From contig DASUWH010000004.1 in the NCBI GenBank assembly GCA_036378535.1, forward strand, positions 1 to 64,000: DNA of 64,000 nucleotides, given 5' to 3'. Both the position numbers and the translations under genes were made by a program. This document shows, one piece after another, positions 1 to 8,318 of this stretch. The notes under the pieces were generated by a model. That model had not been told where the DNA came from. It saw only the letters and a program-made list of their open reading frames with translations, and did no database searches. Each line of letters begins with the position of its first letter. Within the stretch, counting starts at the first letter, position 1. The DNA comes from Gp1-AA122 sp036378535. Its GTDB lineage: Bacteria; Acidobacteriota; Terriglobia; Terriglobales; Acidobacteriaceae.

Positions 1-155
1 CACCGCGCCCGCTCTCATGCATGCAGCGTACAATCTCACCCTATTTCTTTTGGCTGCAGCGTGGCATTCACCTGAACACCAATCGTGTTCTGTCTGGCAC
101 GAGGTCACTAGTTGAGTGCAATGGTTGTAATTTCCACACCCGCTTGACCATCGCT

Positions 156-392
156 CTAAGCGATGCGTCCCAGAGCCTGCCGTCCGTCGCTCGGGTAGAC
201 CGGCGGCTCCTTGCGCAACCAATTCGCAAGCTCCTGAGGATCAAAACGGATAGCGCCAGCAACACGAAATGAGGGTATTCTCCCAGATGCAGCCATCTTG
301 TAGATATGCTGTGGCGTGACCTCGAAGAGTCGTGCAACATCCTTCGCTCGCAGGACTTTTGTCTGCTTCTCTAGCATTTCAACCAAGCTCAT
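156..392 (-). CDS. AlpA/excisionase-like helix-turn-helix protein
   Basis: A 78-residue MerR/AlpA-type DNA-binding protein. Residues 14-60 carry the excisionase pattern: LRAKDVARLFEV, a helix-turn-helix, then a GRIPSFRV wing and an RFDPQELANWL tail. Such small proteins set the direction of recombination for a tyrosine integrase or activate its transcription. The start is supported by GGAGG followed by 8 nt and ATG. It lies 186 bp downstream of the integrase on the same strand, so the two probably form the recombination module of an integrated element. Nothing recognisable precedes it in bases 1-155. Whether it is an excisionase or an activator cannot be told from sequence. Confidence 0.75.
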   Translation of the reverse strand: MSLVEMLEKQTKVLRAKDVARLFEVTPQHIYKMAASGRIPSFRVAGAIRFDPQELANWLRKEPPVYPSDGRQALGRIA

Positions 393-578
393 TACCTATA
401 CCTCCACAAGCTAGCGGCGGCACATTCTGTATCCGACCACGTGGGATCCCTCTTCATATTCAACTCTTCGAATCTGGTCAAATCTCCCGCTAAACCCGCC
501 TCATTAAGAGGGGCAAGTTTGTGGGCAGAAGCGAGTCAGAGAGGCATGGAATTCTTAAGCGGGCACAGTAAGGCTTCG

Positions 579-1835
579 CTATTTCTGAACCGGTGTCCGG
601 ATCTCTGCGTAGCGAGCGAGCGCACCGGCATTCACTCTGGCCAAAGCGTCCTTCGATTGCACACCCTTCAAATAAACCATGGTGGATTTGATGTCGCGAT
701 GCCCCAACCATGTCTGCAGGGTCCGAATGTCGATTCCGTGGCGCAGATGTTCGGTGGCAAAGGTGTGGCGGAATTTGTGGAGGAAAAAGTGTTGGCAATA
801 GGGCCCCTCGGCACAGCGATTGCCGTGCTTGGTTTCGCACTGACCGCAATTCAGCTTGGCCCTTTCGGCGACCTTCTTCACGATCATGTCGTTTTCGCTG
901 TCCGGGTTGCCCTTTGAGTTGGGAAATACGAGCTGTGAGGGTTGAGCGCTCTTGCGCCCTCGCAAGCTCCGAAGTTCCTCGATAAGCGCCGTGGGAAGAG
1001 GTACAACTCGCTCCTCCCAGTTCTTGGGCCGAAAACGCCATATCGCTTTTGCGGTGACTCGTACCAGGCTGTTTCGCAAATCAATGTCCCGCCACGTCAC
1101 ATGACGGACTTCCCCGTCGCGAAAGCCCGAGCCCAGGAGAAACTTGAGAAAGACGGCCTCGTTTTCTGTGGCCGCGCCAAGCATTGCTTCGATCTCTTCG
1201 GGTTCATATATGGGGCGAATTTTCTCAACGTAGTCGGGCCAATCGTTCGATGCAATCAGTTTGATTTTGCCGTATCGCTTGAATAGTTGCAGCACGACGA
1301 CGAGTTTGTCGTAGACGGTACGATTCCCGAGGCCTAGCTTGTAGCAATCGCCCATAAACTGAAGAATGTCCTCTCGGTTCACTTCATCAACGTACGTTTT
1401 GCGATAAGAACCGCGAAGCAGGGTATTCAGGGTATAGCGATACGTAAGATAGGTGCGTGGACTTCGTCCGGCCTTCACCAACTCAAGATATTGTTGAATG
1501 GCTGAGGCAAGCGTGAGGCGTTCATTCTCGGCCGGCGTCGCTGCAATGGGCGCGATGATGCCGGCTCGGATGGCATTGAGCTCGATCGACTTGCGCCGGG
1601 CCTCATCAATGACTCGGCTGAAATCACCTACGGCTTGGCGAATCCGTTTGCTCGCCTGATACCACTCCAGATAGTAATTGCCCTCGGCATGGTGCTCCTC
1701 GCGGCCGGCAACTAAGACGTGATCGCGAACGAGCTTCCCCTTGCGCTCGACCCCAGGAACCATCTTCCAGGACCCACGGATCTGGACTTTCTTGAGAATG
1801 TTGACGCGCTCGGCGTACCGCTTGGTGCGACCCAT
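579..1835 (-). CDS. Tyrosine recombinase/integrase with Cys-rich insertion
   Basis: A 418-residue phage-type integrase. The catalytic set is visible: Arg239 in SGFRDGEV, His353 and Arg356 in HKFRH, His379 in GHRD, and the nucleophile Tyr388 in STMVYLKG. A SAM-like core-binding domain occupies about residues 105-205. Just before the HxxR box sits an insertion with Cys330, Cys333, Cys341 and Cys347, spaced like a small zinc knuckle; this is unusual for the family. A TTG at 1892 would add 19 residues, but the ATG at 1835 starts a more typical N-terminus. Neither start has a strong ribosome binding site. The protein is unrelated in detail to the second integrase at 3266. It probably mobilises the element lying to the left. 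Confidence 0.88.
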   Translation of the reverse strand: MGRTKRYAERVNILKKVQIRGSWKMVPGVERKGKLVRDHVLVAGREEHHAEGNYYLEWYQASKRIRQAVGDFSRVIDEARRKSIELNAIRAGIIAPIAATPAENERLTLASAIQQYLELVKAGRSPRTYLTYRYTLNTLLRGSYRKTYVDEVNREDILQFMGDCYKLGLGNRTVYDKLVVVLQLFKRYGKIKLIASNDWPDYVEKIRPIYEPEEIEAMLGAATENEAVFLKFLLGSGFRDGEVRHVTWRDIDLRNSLVRVTAKAIWRFRPKNWEERVVPLPTALIEELRSLRGRKSAQPSQLVFPNSKGNPDSENDMIVKKVAERAKLNCGQCETKHGNRCAEGPYCQHFFLHKFRHTFATEHLRHGIDIRTLQTWLGHRDIKSTMVYLKGVQSKDALARVNAGALARYAEIRTPVQK

Positions 1836-2006
1836 GTCGCGAGACCCCGCCCGACGGCTAGGGACAGTAACGTGGGTTCGGAAATCGGTCAAACGGGGCC
1901 GGCAATGGACACCATGATGGACACCACAGGAGGTAACTTGATGAAATTGATGGAAAGCGTTGGGAGGGCAGCGTTCTAACCGGACGGATTCGACCGACTG
2001 TCAGAG

Positions 2007-2708
2007 TCACTGAAGGCCTTTCACGCGATTCAGAGAAGATACGTCATGACCTCTTTGCGATAGGCTCAGCAAATAAATTCCGCTGTTGCCGAGTGGCCAA
2101 AACCCGAGGCGTGACCAGTACGATCTCAGCTTCCGAATGGCCTCGCCTTTGCTTACGGTCGGCAAGGCAAGTCTTTTCAATGCTTCTTTGTCGTCCGCAA
2201 TGGATGGAGCGAACTGTAGCGGCCAAGGCTTGCACGCTACCAACCCGCACCCTGTACCGAAAATGTCGATAGTACGGTGAATGGCGGACTCAGCAATCCT
2301 CAGTCCCCGAAACTTCGGATGGATCGCGACGTAGTCGATGATCAGTAGATCTAGATCTACCACTTCAAACTCATCTTGTATCTCTTCTTTGGGATAGCCG
2401 GTTTCCGGGTCGAAAATATGTTCCCAGTATTCTGAGATGTCGCCCGAGACGCCGTCTCCTAGCCTTTCCGCACTGATGCCGCGGTCCAGTGCCCCGCCGA
2501 ACTGAACGAGTGAAGCGCTAATTTGTCCTGCGTCCTCTTCTCCACGGCTTTCCGCCTCGGCAACAATCCTTCCAGCGATGGAGTGGACAAAGTCATCCTC
2601 AACGGAGTCGTGCAGCGCGGCACGGACCACGAACTCAACACTCGCAACGACATTGGTCTTCAACTCGATCTGCTTGGTCCTAACGACGGCTCTTTTTTCA
2701 GTCTGCAT
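2007..2708 (-). CDS. GNAT-like acetyltransferase-fold protein (element cargo)
   Basis: A 233-residue soluble protein with a probable GNAT fold at about residues 115-225. The pattern is a beta-4 strand (LLIIDYVAIHP), a degenerate acetyl-CoA loop (KFRGLRIAESAIHR, where the usual second glycine is replaced), a strand containing ACKPWPLQF, and the typical ending YWSRLGFWPL followed by a beta strand. The N-terminal 110 residues are acidic and not recognised. ATG 2708 is chosen because GAGG stands six bases upstream; longer in-frame starts at 2720 and 2861 exist. The gene lies between two recombinase modules, so it is likely cargo. The substrate is unknown. Confidence 0.6.
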   Translation of the reverse strand: MQTEKRAVVRTKQIELKTNVVASVEFVVRAALHDSVEDDFVHSIAGRIVAEAESRGEEDAGQISASLVQFGGALDRGISAERLGDGVSGDISEYWEHIFDPETGYPKEEIQDEFEVVDLDLLIIDYVAIHPKFRGLRIAESAIHRTIDIFGTGCGLVACKPWPLQFAPSIADDKEALKRLALPTVSKGEAIRKLRSYWSRLGFWPLGNSGIYLLSLSQRGHDVSSLNRVKGLQ

Positions 2709-2926
2709 GGGGCACCTCATGCCGCTATTTACCCCCAGCATTCGTAATTCGTCAACCGGGCACAGACCCTTCCAGGGAGCCGGTTTACGCTGTCTAGATT
2801 GGCAAGCCTGATCGCGTTTTCCCCGAAAATCATGCCCGTTTGACGGAAATTCAGTCTGCATTTATAGAACATTCCCAGAAGCAGCCAAGTCAGCTCGATT
2901 CCCGTGATTTGGCTCAGGAGTTCATT

Positions 2927-3166
2927 ATGTCGGCATCCCAGCCTTCGAGGTTCGCTCCTTCGCCAAGCCAATCCCGGCCTAGGACGGAGTTTGTCTTTGA
3001 GCCGCTCTTAGACAGCGACGAAGCAGCGCAGTTGCTCCGTATCCACCCAAAAACGCTACAGCGAATGGCCCGAAACCGTCAGATTCACGGAATTCAAGTT
3101 GGAAAACTGTGGCGCTTCCGAGCTTCTGATCTCGAAGGCTGGTTGAAAACGAAAAGAGCAGGCTGA
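2927..3166 (+). CDS. Excisionase-family DNA-binding protein
   Basis: A 79-residue protein. After a Ser/Pro-rich start, residues 26-75 form an AlpA/Xis helix-turn-helix: LLDSDEAAQLLRIHPKTLQR, then QIHGIQVGKLWRF and ASDLEGWL. AGGAG seven bases before ATG 2927 fixes the start; an earlier ATG at 2840 lacks such a site. It is followed 99 bp downstream by the second integrase, and the pair is likely a xis-int module. It resembles the protein at 156-392 only in fold and general pattern. Confidence 0.8.
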   Translation: MSASQPSRFAPSPSQSRPRTEFVFEPLLDSDEAAQLLRIHPKTLQRMARNRQIHGIQVGKLWRFRASDLEGWLKTKRAG

Positions 3167-3265
3167 TTGGTCGATTTATCAACAGACATCTTGTCGACCC
3201 GCCACTCAACTTGCGCTAAGCTGAGGCAGCCATCCGTGTCGCCTCAACCGGAATGGAGGAAATGA

Positions 3266-4486
3266 ATGAGGCGCACGAGTTATCAAAAAGGCAGTCTGAG
3301 ACTGGCGGACCGCAAGAAGGGAAAAGTTTGGGAATTCCTATGGAGAGAGGTTCAGCTGGACGGCACGATCCGGCGAAAACACATCGTCATTGGAACGCAA
3401 GAAGACTTGCCAACCGAGTCTTCCGCCCAGGCTGCCGTAGATGCAATCCGCTTGGAGATCAACCAACAAACCCCTCAAAGGCTCATCAAAAGCATCAGTT
3501 TCGAGACGCTTGTGAATCACTATCGCCAACACGAGTTGCCGGACATTTTCAACAAAGCGAAACCGGGACTCGATGCGGCAGACGAAGATCGCAAATCATA
3601 CTCGACGCAGGTGACCTACGAGGGCTATCTGAAGAAGTGGATTCTTCCGCGTTGGCGTGCGTGCAGGCTGACGGACGTCAAGGCAACCGAAGTCGAAAAA
3701 TGGCTCAAGAGTCTCTGTTTTCCGAAGACCGGCATTCCGCTAGCGCGGGGCAGCAGGGCGAAGATCAGAAACATCATGAGCGCGATCTATTCTCATGCGA
3801 TCAGATGGGAATGGACGGAGAAGAATCCAATCACGAGCGTTCGTCAGAGCGCAAAACGGCAGAGAGCACCCGATGTTCTGACGCCGGAAGAGATCATGGC
3901 ATTTCTCAAGGAACTGCCCGATCCACTCCGCACGATGATCGAGTTGGACGCTTTCACTGGGTTGCGCCGAGGAGAACTGATCGGGCTACGGTGGCAGGAC
4001 GTGGATTTCGAAAACCTCATCCTGCACATCCGTCGGTCGGTAGTGGCGATGGTGGAAGGTGCGCCGAAAACGGAAGCTTCTCTGAAAGACGTTCCGCTGG
4101 ATGCACAAACGGCCGAGTCGCTGTGGGCATGGAGACATCTTTCTCCGCACGCAGGTCCAAGCGATTGGGTATTCGCCTCGCCTCACATGAAAGGCCGACA
4201 GCCGTATTGGCCCGGTACGTTGTGGCGATATTACGGCAAGCCGGCTCTCCAACGTGCCAAGGTGACGAAACGAGTTTCGTATCACACCTTCCGGCACACT
4301 TTTGGGACGCTGTTGAACGCGAACGGCGAGAATCCCAAGGTCGTACAGGAACTGCTGCGCCATGCGAGTCTGAAAGTCACGACCGACGTTTATATGCAGG
4401 CAGTCGGTCCACAGAAGCGCGAGGCGCAGAGCAATTTGGTCAAACTGGTGAGGCGGGGCGCGGTTTTGGAGGTCAAGCCCGCCTAA
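3266..4486 (+). CDS. Tyrosine recombinase/integrase next to tRNA-Glu
   Basis: A 406-residue site-specific recombinase with an N-terminal arm-binding region, a core-binding domain (about 75-190) and a C-terminal catalytic domain. The catalytic residues are Arg234 (TGLRRGEL), His340 and Arg343 (HTFRH), His366 (RHAS) and Tyr376 (TDVYMQ). GGAGG six bases before ATG 3266 supports the start. The gene ends 58 bp from the 3' end of tRNA-Glu, the usual arrangement when an integrase uses the tRNA 3' end as its attachment site. A long alternative frame over the same bases (3253-4566) has no family resemblance and is a shadow. This integrase, rather than the one at 579, is the likely owner of the tRNA junction. 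Confidence 0.92.
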   Translation: MRRTSYQKGSLRLADRKKGKVWEFLWREVQLDGTIRRKHIVIGTQEDLPTESSAQAAVDAIRLEINQQTPQRLIKSISFETLVNHYRQHELPDIFNKAKPGLDAADEDRKSYSTQVTYEGYLKKWILPRWRACRLTDVKATEVEKWLKSLCFPKTGIPLARGSRAKIRNIMSAIYSHAIRWEWTEKNPITSVRQSAKRQRAPDVLTPEEIMAFLKELPDPLRTMIELDAFTGLRRGELIGLRWQDVDFENLILHIRRSVVAMVEGAPKTEASLKDVPLDAQTAESLWAWRHLSPHAGPSDWVFASPHMKGRQPYWPGTLWRYYGKPALQRAKVTKRVSYHTFRHTFGTLLNANGENPKVVQELLRHASLKVTTDVYMQAVGPQKREAQSNLVKLVRRGAVLEVKPA

Positions 4487-4544
4487 CTGGATCAAATTGG
4501 ATCATGAAGAAAAACGGTGATTTCGTGGATGTTCTTTATTTTGT

Positions 4545-4622
4545 TGGCGTCCCCGACGGGATTTGAACCCGTGTTACCGCCGTGAAAGGGCGATGTCCTA
4601 GGCCAGGCTAGACGACGGGGAC
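4545..4622 (-). tRNA. tRNA-Glu (anticodon TTC)
   Basis: Read on the minus strand, the sequence folds as a complete cloverleaf of 78 nt including an encoded CCA (4545-4547). The acceptor arms GTCCCCG and CGGGGAC pair over 7 bp with discriminator G. The D arm is GTCT...AGGAC, the anticodon loop is CTTTCAC with anticodon TTC at 4586-4584, and the T arm is ACGGG-TTCAAAT-CCCGT. The body closely follows the known bacterial tRNA-Glu. Its 3' end points towards the recombinase genes, which suggests it is the attachment site of the element on the left. A second copy of its 3' end was not seen in the window. Confidence 0.97.
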
Positions 4623-4653
4623 GGGTGAAGTGGAACCTTTCCGACCAGCTTTG

Positions 4654-4683
4654 ATGGTAGCAGTGCGTGTGGAACAGTGTCAA
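4654..4683 (-). promoter_or_regulatory. Probable sigma-70 promoter of tRNA-Glu
   Basis: On the minus strand, TTGACA (4683-4678) is separated by 18 nt from TACCAT (4659-4654). This gives a perfect -35 and a four-of-six -10. The tRNA 5' end lies 32 bp further on, which leaves room for a short leader. Confidence 0.6.
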
Positions 4684-4797
4684 AAACCTGTGGCCCTGTT
4701 TACGTTGCTCAACCTCAAACATTGTCGTTCTTCTCTGCCTTTCGTCTAGCACACGCTTCGGTCTGCTCCGTTTAGAATATTGTTCAGGTAAACGTGC

Positions 4798-5388
4798 ATG
4801 CCCGATCCGCTATACCTCAGCCTCTGGTTCCCTCATTTTGAAACAATTGAGATTCTTCCGCGCACGCTCTCGGTAATGCGCCAATTTCCGTTTTCGAAAC
4901 AACGGCCGGGCATTACTTATCTCTCCCTGCATCCGGTCTCCTGGAGTGAGCCAACAATCCTGGAGCAGCGTTTCAATCCCGGAGTGACCCCGGAAGAAGC
5001 GGCAGCTATCGCACAAGACCTTTTACATGCCGACTATGCTTTCGCTTTCGACGCATACTGGGATTTGTGGATACCTCCAGAGAATAGAGGTGAATGGCGT
5101 AGGGCTCCCAGCCCGGTCAAGTTCATCGCGCATGGCACGGAGTTCGAGCACCCCGAAGCGGAAGTAGGCGACATTCAAATTGATCTCGGACTCGACGAAC
5201 CGTTCTTGTATGAACATCTGCAACTCTCTCCTGAAGACGCGAACCGCCTGCGTGAGAATGTGACTCAGCTTGTGGCATTCACGGCGGCGGTGGAGAAAAA
5301 TAGCGGTTCCAGCGCACGCCTGCTCTGGTCGGAGTCGGACGAAAACCTTGCGCACAAGCTGATCTCCCGTTTGCAGAAGGTGCAGTGA
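4798..5388 (+). CDS. Conserved hypothetical protein, soluble
   Basis: A 196-residue acidic cytoplasmic protein with no signal peptide or membrane segment. I do not recognise the family. It begins with a beta-rich stretch (LYLSLWFPHFETIEIL). The middle contains EEAAAIAQDLLHADYAFAFD and an aromatic run YWDLWIPP, and the protein ends in an amphipathic helix. The start is the ATG at 4798; no clear Shine-Dalgarno precedes it. It stands alone between the tRNA promoter and tonB. Codon use matches its neighbours to the right, so it probably belongs to the chromosome, not the integrated element. Confidence 0.6.
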   Translation: MPDPLYLSLWFPHFETIEILPRTLSVMRQFPFSKQRPGITYLSLHPVSWSEPTILEQRFNPGVTPEEAAAIAQDLLHADYAFAFDAYWDLWIPPENRGEWRRAPSPVKFIAHGTEFEHPEAEVGDIQIDLGLDEPFLYEHLQLSPEDANRLRENVTQLVAFTAAVEKNSGSSARLLWSESDENLAHKLISRLQKVQ

Positions 5389-5582
5389 GTCTCGAATTGA
5401 GAGTTGCACACATTCACTACCCTGTTGTCCTGCTGTCTTCTAAGCTCGACTGCTTACGATAGTTGTACAACCTGAAAATTCCTCTGTCATCGAAACTGTC
5501 GGCACTCAAGAGGACGTGAATTCAAGGCTCCCTGTTGCGAAGGCCGAGGCTTTGCGCCTGCGACCGGGGCAGGAGATGGCTA

Positions 5583-6329
5583 ATGTTCGAACAGACCCTA
5601 ATCGAGTCCAATCACACGATTCAGAGCCATAGGGGCAAGAGCACAATCGTCTCGTTTTTCTTGCAATGCATCATCATCGGAGTAGTAGTTCTGATTCCGC
5701 TGCTGTTCACTCAGGCGTTGCCGGCGAAAGAACTGACCACGTTGCTAGTGGCGCCGCCACCGCCTCCGCCGCCTCCGCCTCCGCCAGCCGCATCTGCTCC
5801 GGTGAGACATGCGGCCGTGAAGGTGGAAGACACGTCAGCCCTCAGGACGCCCACGTCTATTCCTAAACAGGTAAAGATGGTGAAGGATGAGCCGCAACAG
5901 GCCGAAGCGCCTCCTTCCGCAGTAGCCGGCGTGGTTGGTGGTGTTCCCGGGGGAGTTGCTGGTGGACAAGCTGGCGGCGTTTTGGGTGGCGTGCTTTCGA
6001 GTACCCCCGCTTACGTTCCACCGAAACCTAATGTGCAACGCGTGCGTGTGTCACAGGGCGTGACCGCTGGATTACTCACGAAAAAGGTTCAACCGGATTA
6101 TCCGCCCCTGGCCAGACAAGCACGTATTCAGGGTTCTGTCGTCCTTAAGGCGGTTATCAGCAAAGCGGGAAAGGTTGAAGGGCTGCAGGTCGTCAGTGGC
6201 CATCCTATGCTGACGTCCGCCGCTCTGCAAGCGGTCAAACAGTGGCAATACAAACCGTACATTCTCAACGGGCAGCCTGTCGAAGTGGAAACCAACATCA
6301 CCGTGAACTTCACCCTGGCGGGAGCTTAG
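5583..6329 (+). CDS. tonB: Energy transducer TonB
   Basis: A 248-residue TonB that links the proton-motive force of ExbB/ExbD to outer-membrane receptors such as the one at 50930-54604. Residues about 20-44 are the single N-terminal membrane anchor. They are followed by a run of 11 prolines, a basic/charged linker, a Gly-Val repeat segment (VVGGVPGGVAGG type) and the C-terminal TonB domain (about 165-246) with YPPLARQARIQGSVVLK and QWQYKPYILNGQPVEV. AGGAG seven bases before ATG 5583 sets the start, ahead of a longer upstream alternative at 5535. No exbB or exbD is adjacent. A strong terminator follows, so it is monocistronic. Confidence 0.93.
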   Translation: MFEQTLIESNHTIQSHRGKSTIVSFFLQCIIIGVVVLIPLLFTQALPAKELTTLLVAPPPPPPPPPPPAASAPVRHAAVKVEDTSALRTPTSIPKQVKMVKDEPQQAEAPPSAVAGVVGGVPGGVAGGQAGGVLGGVLSSTPAYVPPKPNVQRVRVSQGVTAGLLTKKVQPDYPPLARQARIQGSVVLKAVISKAGKVEGLQVVSGHPMLTSAALQAVKQWQYKPYILNGQPVEVETNITVNFTLAGA

Positions 6330-6346
6330 AACAGCCAGGACAAAAG

Positions 6347-6380
6347 AAAAGGCCATGGATCCGAAGATCTGTGGCTTTTT
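6347..6380 (+). terminator. Rho-independent terminator of tonB
   Basis: A 15-bp stem (6347-6361 with 6366-6380, including a few G-U pairs) closes a CGAA loop. It begins with an A-run and ends in five T, 17 bp after the tonB stop. The A/T flanks could let it act in both directions. Bases 6381-6592 beyond it hold nothing I recognise. Confidence 0.85.
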
Positions 6381-6592
6381 CGCCTTCGCCCAACTGTTCT
6401 TTCGCCCAAGTATTCGAATGTCTGCGACTGCTCCGCGCGGCCTTTACCTCTGCTCCGAATGATCGCCGCCCAGCGTGTGCTATGACGCCGCCCGTTTAGC
6501 ACACAAGCAGCTGTTCTGACTTTCTGTAGAGACGGTGCTTGCAACCTCTCCTCTCAGCCTAAGTTGGACCTCCGACTACGATAACCAAAAAC

Positions 6593-6619
6593 AAAGGGCA
6601 GCCGTTAAGGCTGCCCTTT
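6593..6619 (-). terminator. Rho-independent terminator of the TPR gene
   Basis: A perfect 11-bp inverted repeat (AAAGGGCAGCC with GGCTGCCCTTT) has a 5-nt loop. On the minus strand it is followed by TGTTTTTGG and begins 20 bp after the stop of the gene at 6640-8010. Confidence 0.85.
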
Positions 6620-6639
6620 ATACTTAAGAGATAACGTGT

Positions 6640-8010
6640 CTACTGCTGCGACCTGGTCGTCGGTCGGCGGTGCACCGGCTTCTTCGTCGTCTTGGGAGCC
6701 GCTTTGGTGAGCAAGGCCCCCTTATCCAATGTCATGACGAAGGGGCTTGCCGTATAAGAGGCGGGTGTCCCCTCAAAATCGAGCGTGGCTCCATCTTTTG
6801 GCATAAGCCGCGCGGGAATTGTTCCCGTCATGTTCAGGATGATGTCGGCGCGCTTCTGATCGATATCGTCCTGGCTGGCTGCGATCTCGATCTTTTCGGG
6901 CGTGGCGTGAATCACCTGCCCTTCCATCTGCAGGGGGATGTTCTTGATCGCATTCCATACCACGTCGGCATCGGGCTGGGCGCCGGCAGACAAGACCAGT
7001 TCCCATTCGGCGAAGCTCATATCTTTCGGCGTCTTGCTCTTCACCAGATCGGCAGCCTGCTGAGCCGGAGTGGGCGGAATGTATTGCGTAATAGCGAAGC
7101 CGGCAGGCGGAGTAGGAGACGCCTTGGCTGCCGCCATCACGTCGGTCCAACCCTGGTCGGAACCGTGGAATTTCGTGTACTGCGATTTTCCGTACTTCTC
7201 GATCTGCTGAGCCAGTTGCGGACTGGGAGCGATATTCGCTGCCCGGGCCGCGTACCAGGCACCGTTGACCACATCAGGAGGATTCGACTGTAAATAGGCC
7301 AGGGCTAGGGGATAAACAATGCTGAAATCGGTAGGGCTAACGTCCGCCGCCGTCTTCAGATTGGTTTGCGCAGTCGGATAATCCTTGTTCTGCAGGGCTG
7401 CAATGCCGACTGCACCACTGAAAATGCCGCCCATTTCCCTTTTTAGTTTCTCGTAATCGGCATCCGACATGCCTTCCGGCTTGGCGAACTTCTGCAAGGC
7501 TTGCTGACCCTGCTGGCCATACTTCTGCGCGTCGGCCAGGTTCTGCTGCGGATTCTGTCCGGCCTGGGCAGCGGCACGCCGAGTGTAAGCAAGGAGAGCC
7601 AGGGCACGCACGTTGTCGGGATTAACTTGCAAGAGGCGCTGCGCGGCGTCGTTCATCTTGTCGCCGTTGCCCGTCTGCTGGTAGGCGATCATCAGGGCTT
7701 CCAGCGCGTCTTCCTTCATGACGCTCTGTGGATATTGCTGTAGAAATGCTTCCAGGCCGCTGATCTTGGCGGCTGGGTCAGTCTGCTGAATAGCGCCCAC
7801 ATAGGCGTTGTACTCAGCCGGATTCTTGATCTCTTTCTTCTGTTGTTGTGGCGCTGGTTGCTGACCAGCGGCCGGTTGACCAGCCGCGGGCTGACCAGTT
7901 GCCTGCCCGCCGGCAGGCTGTGTCTGCGGTTGCGCTTGCGGCTGTGGAGTACTCTGGCTCACCGCCATACCCGCCAACAAAAGCACAATCGTCACTAGCG
8001 TTTTCTTCAT
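6640..8010 (-). CDS. Secreted TPR-repeat protein
   Basis: A 456-residue exported protein. Residues 1-19 are a signal peptide (KKTLVTIVLLLAGMAVSQS). A Gln/Pro/Ala/Gly-rich low-complexity linker follows (about 20-60). Helical TPR-like repeats then run to about residue 290; examples are EYNAYVGAIQQTDPAAK and AAQRLLQVNPDNVRAL. The C-terminal 170 residues are beta-rich and end in a basic tail. AGGAG eight bases before ATG 8010 supports this start over the longer frame from 8088. The gene is monocistronic with its own terminator. Proteins of this build are common in acidobacteria and have no assigned function; a periplasmic protein-protein scaffold is the most one can infer. Confidence 0.75.
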   Translation of the reverse strand: MKKTLVTIVLLLAGMAVSQSTPQPQAQPQTQPAGGQATGQPAAGQPAAGQQPAPQQQKKEIKNPAEYNAYVGAIQQTDPAAKISGLEAFLQQYPQSVMKEDALEALMIAYQQTGNGDKMNDAAQRLLQVNPDNVRALALLAYTRRAAAQAGQNPQQNLADAQKYGQQGQQALQKFAKPEGMSDADYEKLKREMGGIFSGAVGIAALQNKDYPTAQTNLKTAADVSPTDFSIVYPLALAYLQSNPPDVVNGAWYAARAANIAPSPQLAQQIEKYGKSQYTKFHGSDQGWTDVMAAAKASPTPPAGFAITQYIPPTPAQQAADLVKSKTPKDMSFAEWELVLSAGAQPDADVVWNAIKNIPLQMEGQVIHATPEKIEIAASQDDIDQKRADIILNMTGTIPARLMPKDGATLDFEGTPASYTASPFVMTLDKGALLTKAAPKTTKKPVHRRPTTRSQQ

Positions 8011-8318
8011 CGATATAACTCCTGTGATTTTTCGGGAAACAGCGACGACGACCTGTCCGGGATTACCCAAGCCAAATACTCCCGGCACTCTTCTTCAGCG
8101 GCCTCGGCCTCCGCTCAAGCGACAGGCTCGCGAAATTCCGCATGCTCCGGAAACGATTCAGCACACGCAATTTCCCGGTGTGCCGGATTATAGAGAGGTA
8201 CATCACCGTATGGCAAGCAAAGTAAATAGGAAGTCCGTTCCCCTTCAGTCAGATGCGGAAATTCCCATTTCCGGATGGTTCGGCTGCTGGGAATGGGAAG
8301 AAAGGATGACAGATTAAG
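8011..8318. other. Divergent intergenic region
   Basis: This 308-bp spacer lies between the TPR gene (minus) and the SDR gene (plus). It contains the Shine-Dalgarno AGGAG of the former near 8019-8023 and must hold both promoters. I see no convincing -35/-10 pair, no operator palindrome and no small gene. Confidence 0.5.

Noticed and set aside
1905..1979. Short frame with tandem ATGGACACC and an AGGAGG-like site
   Set aside because: At most 24 codons, with no homologue recognisable. It may be chance or part of an integrase upstream region.
1..4500. Second attachment site copying the tRNA-Glu 3' end
   Set aside because: No matching repeat was found by eye to the left of the tRNA within the window. 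It may lie beyond base 1.
3253..4566. Long plus-strand frame of 437 codons over integrase 2
   Set aside because: Its translation has no family resemblance and is low in hydrophobic order. The overlapping frame at 3266 has a full tyrosine recombinase catalytic set and a good ribosome binding site.
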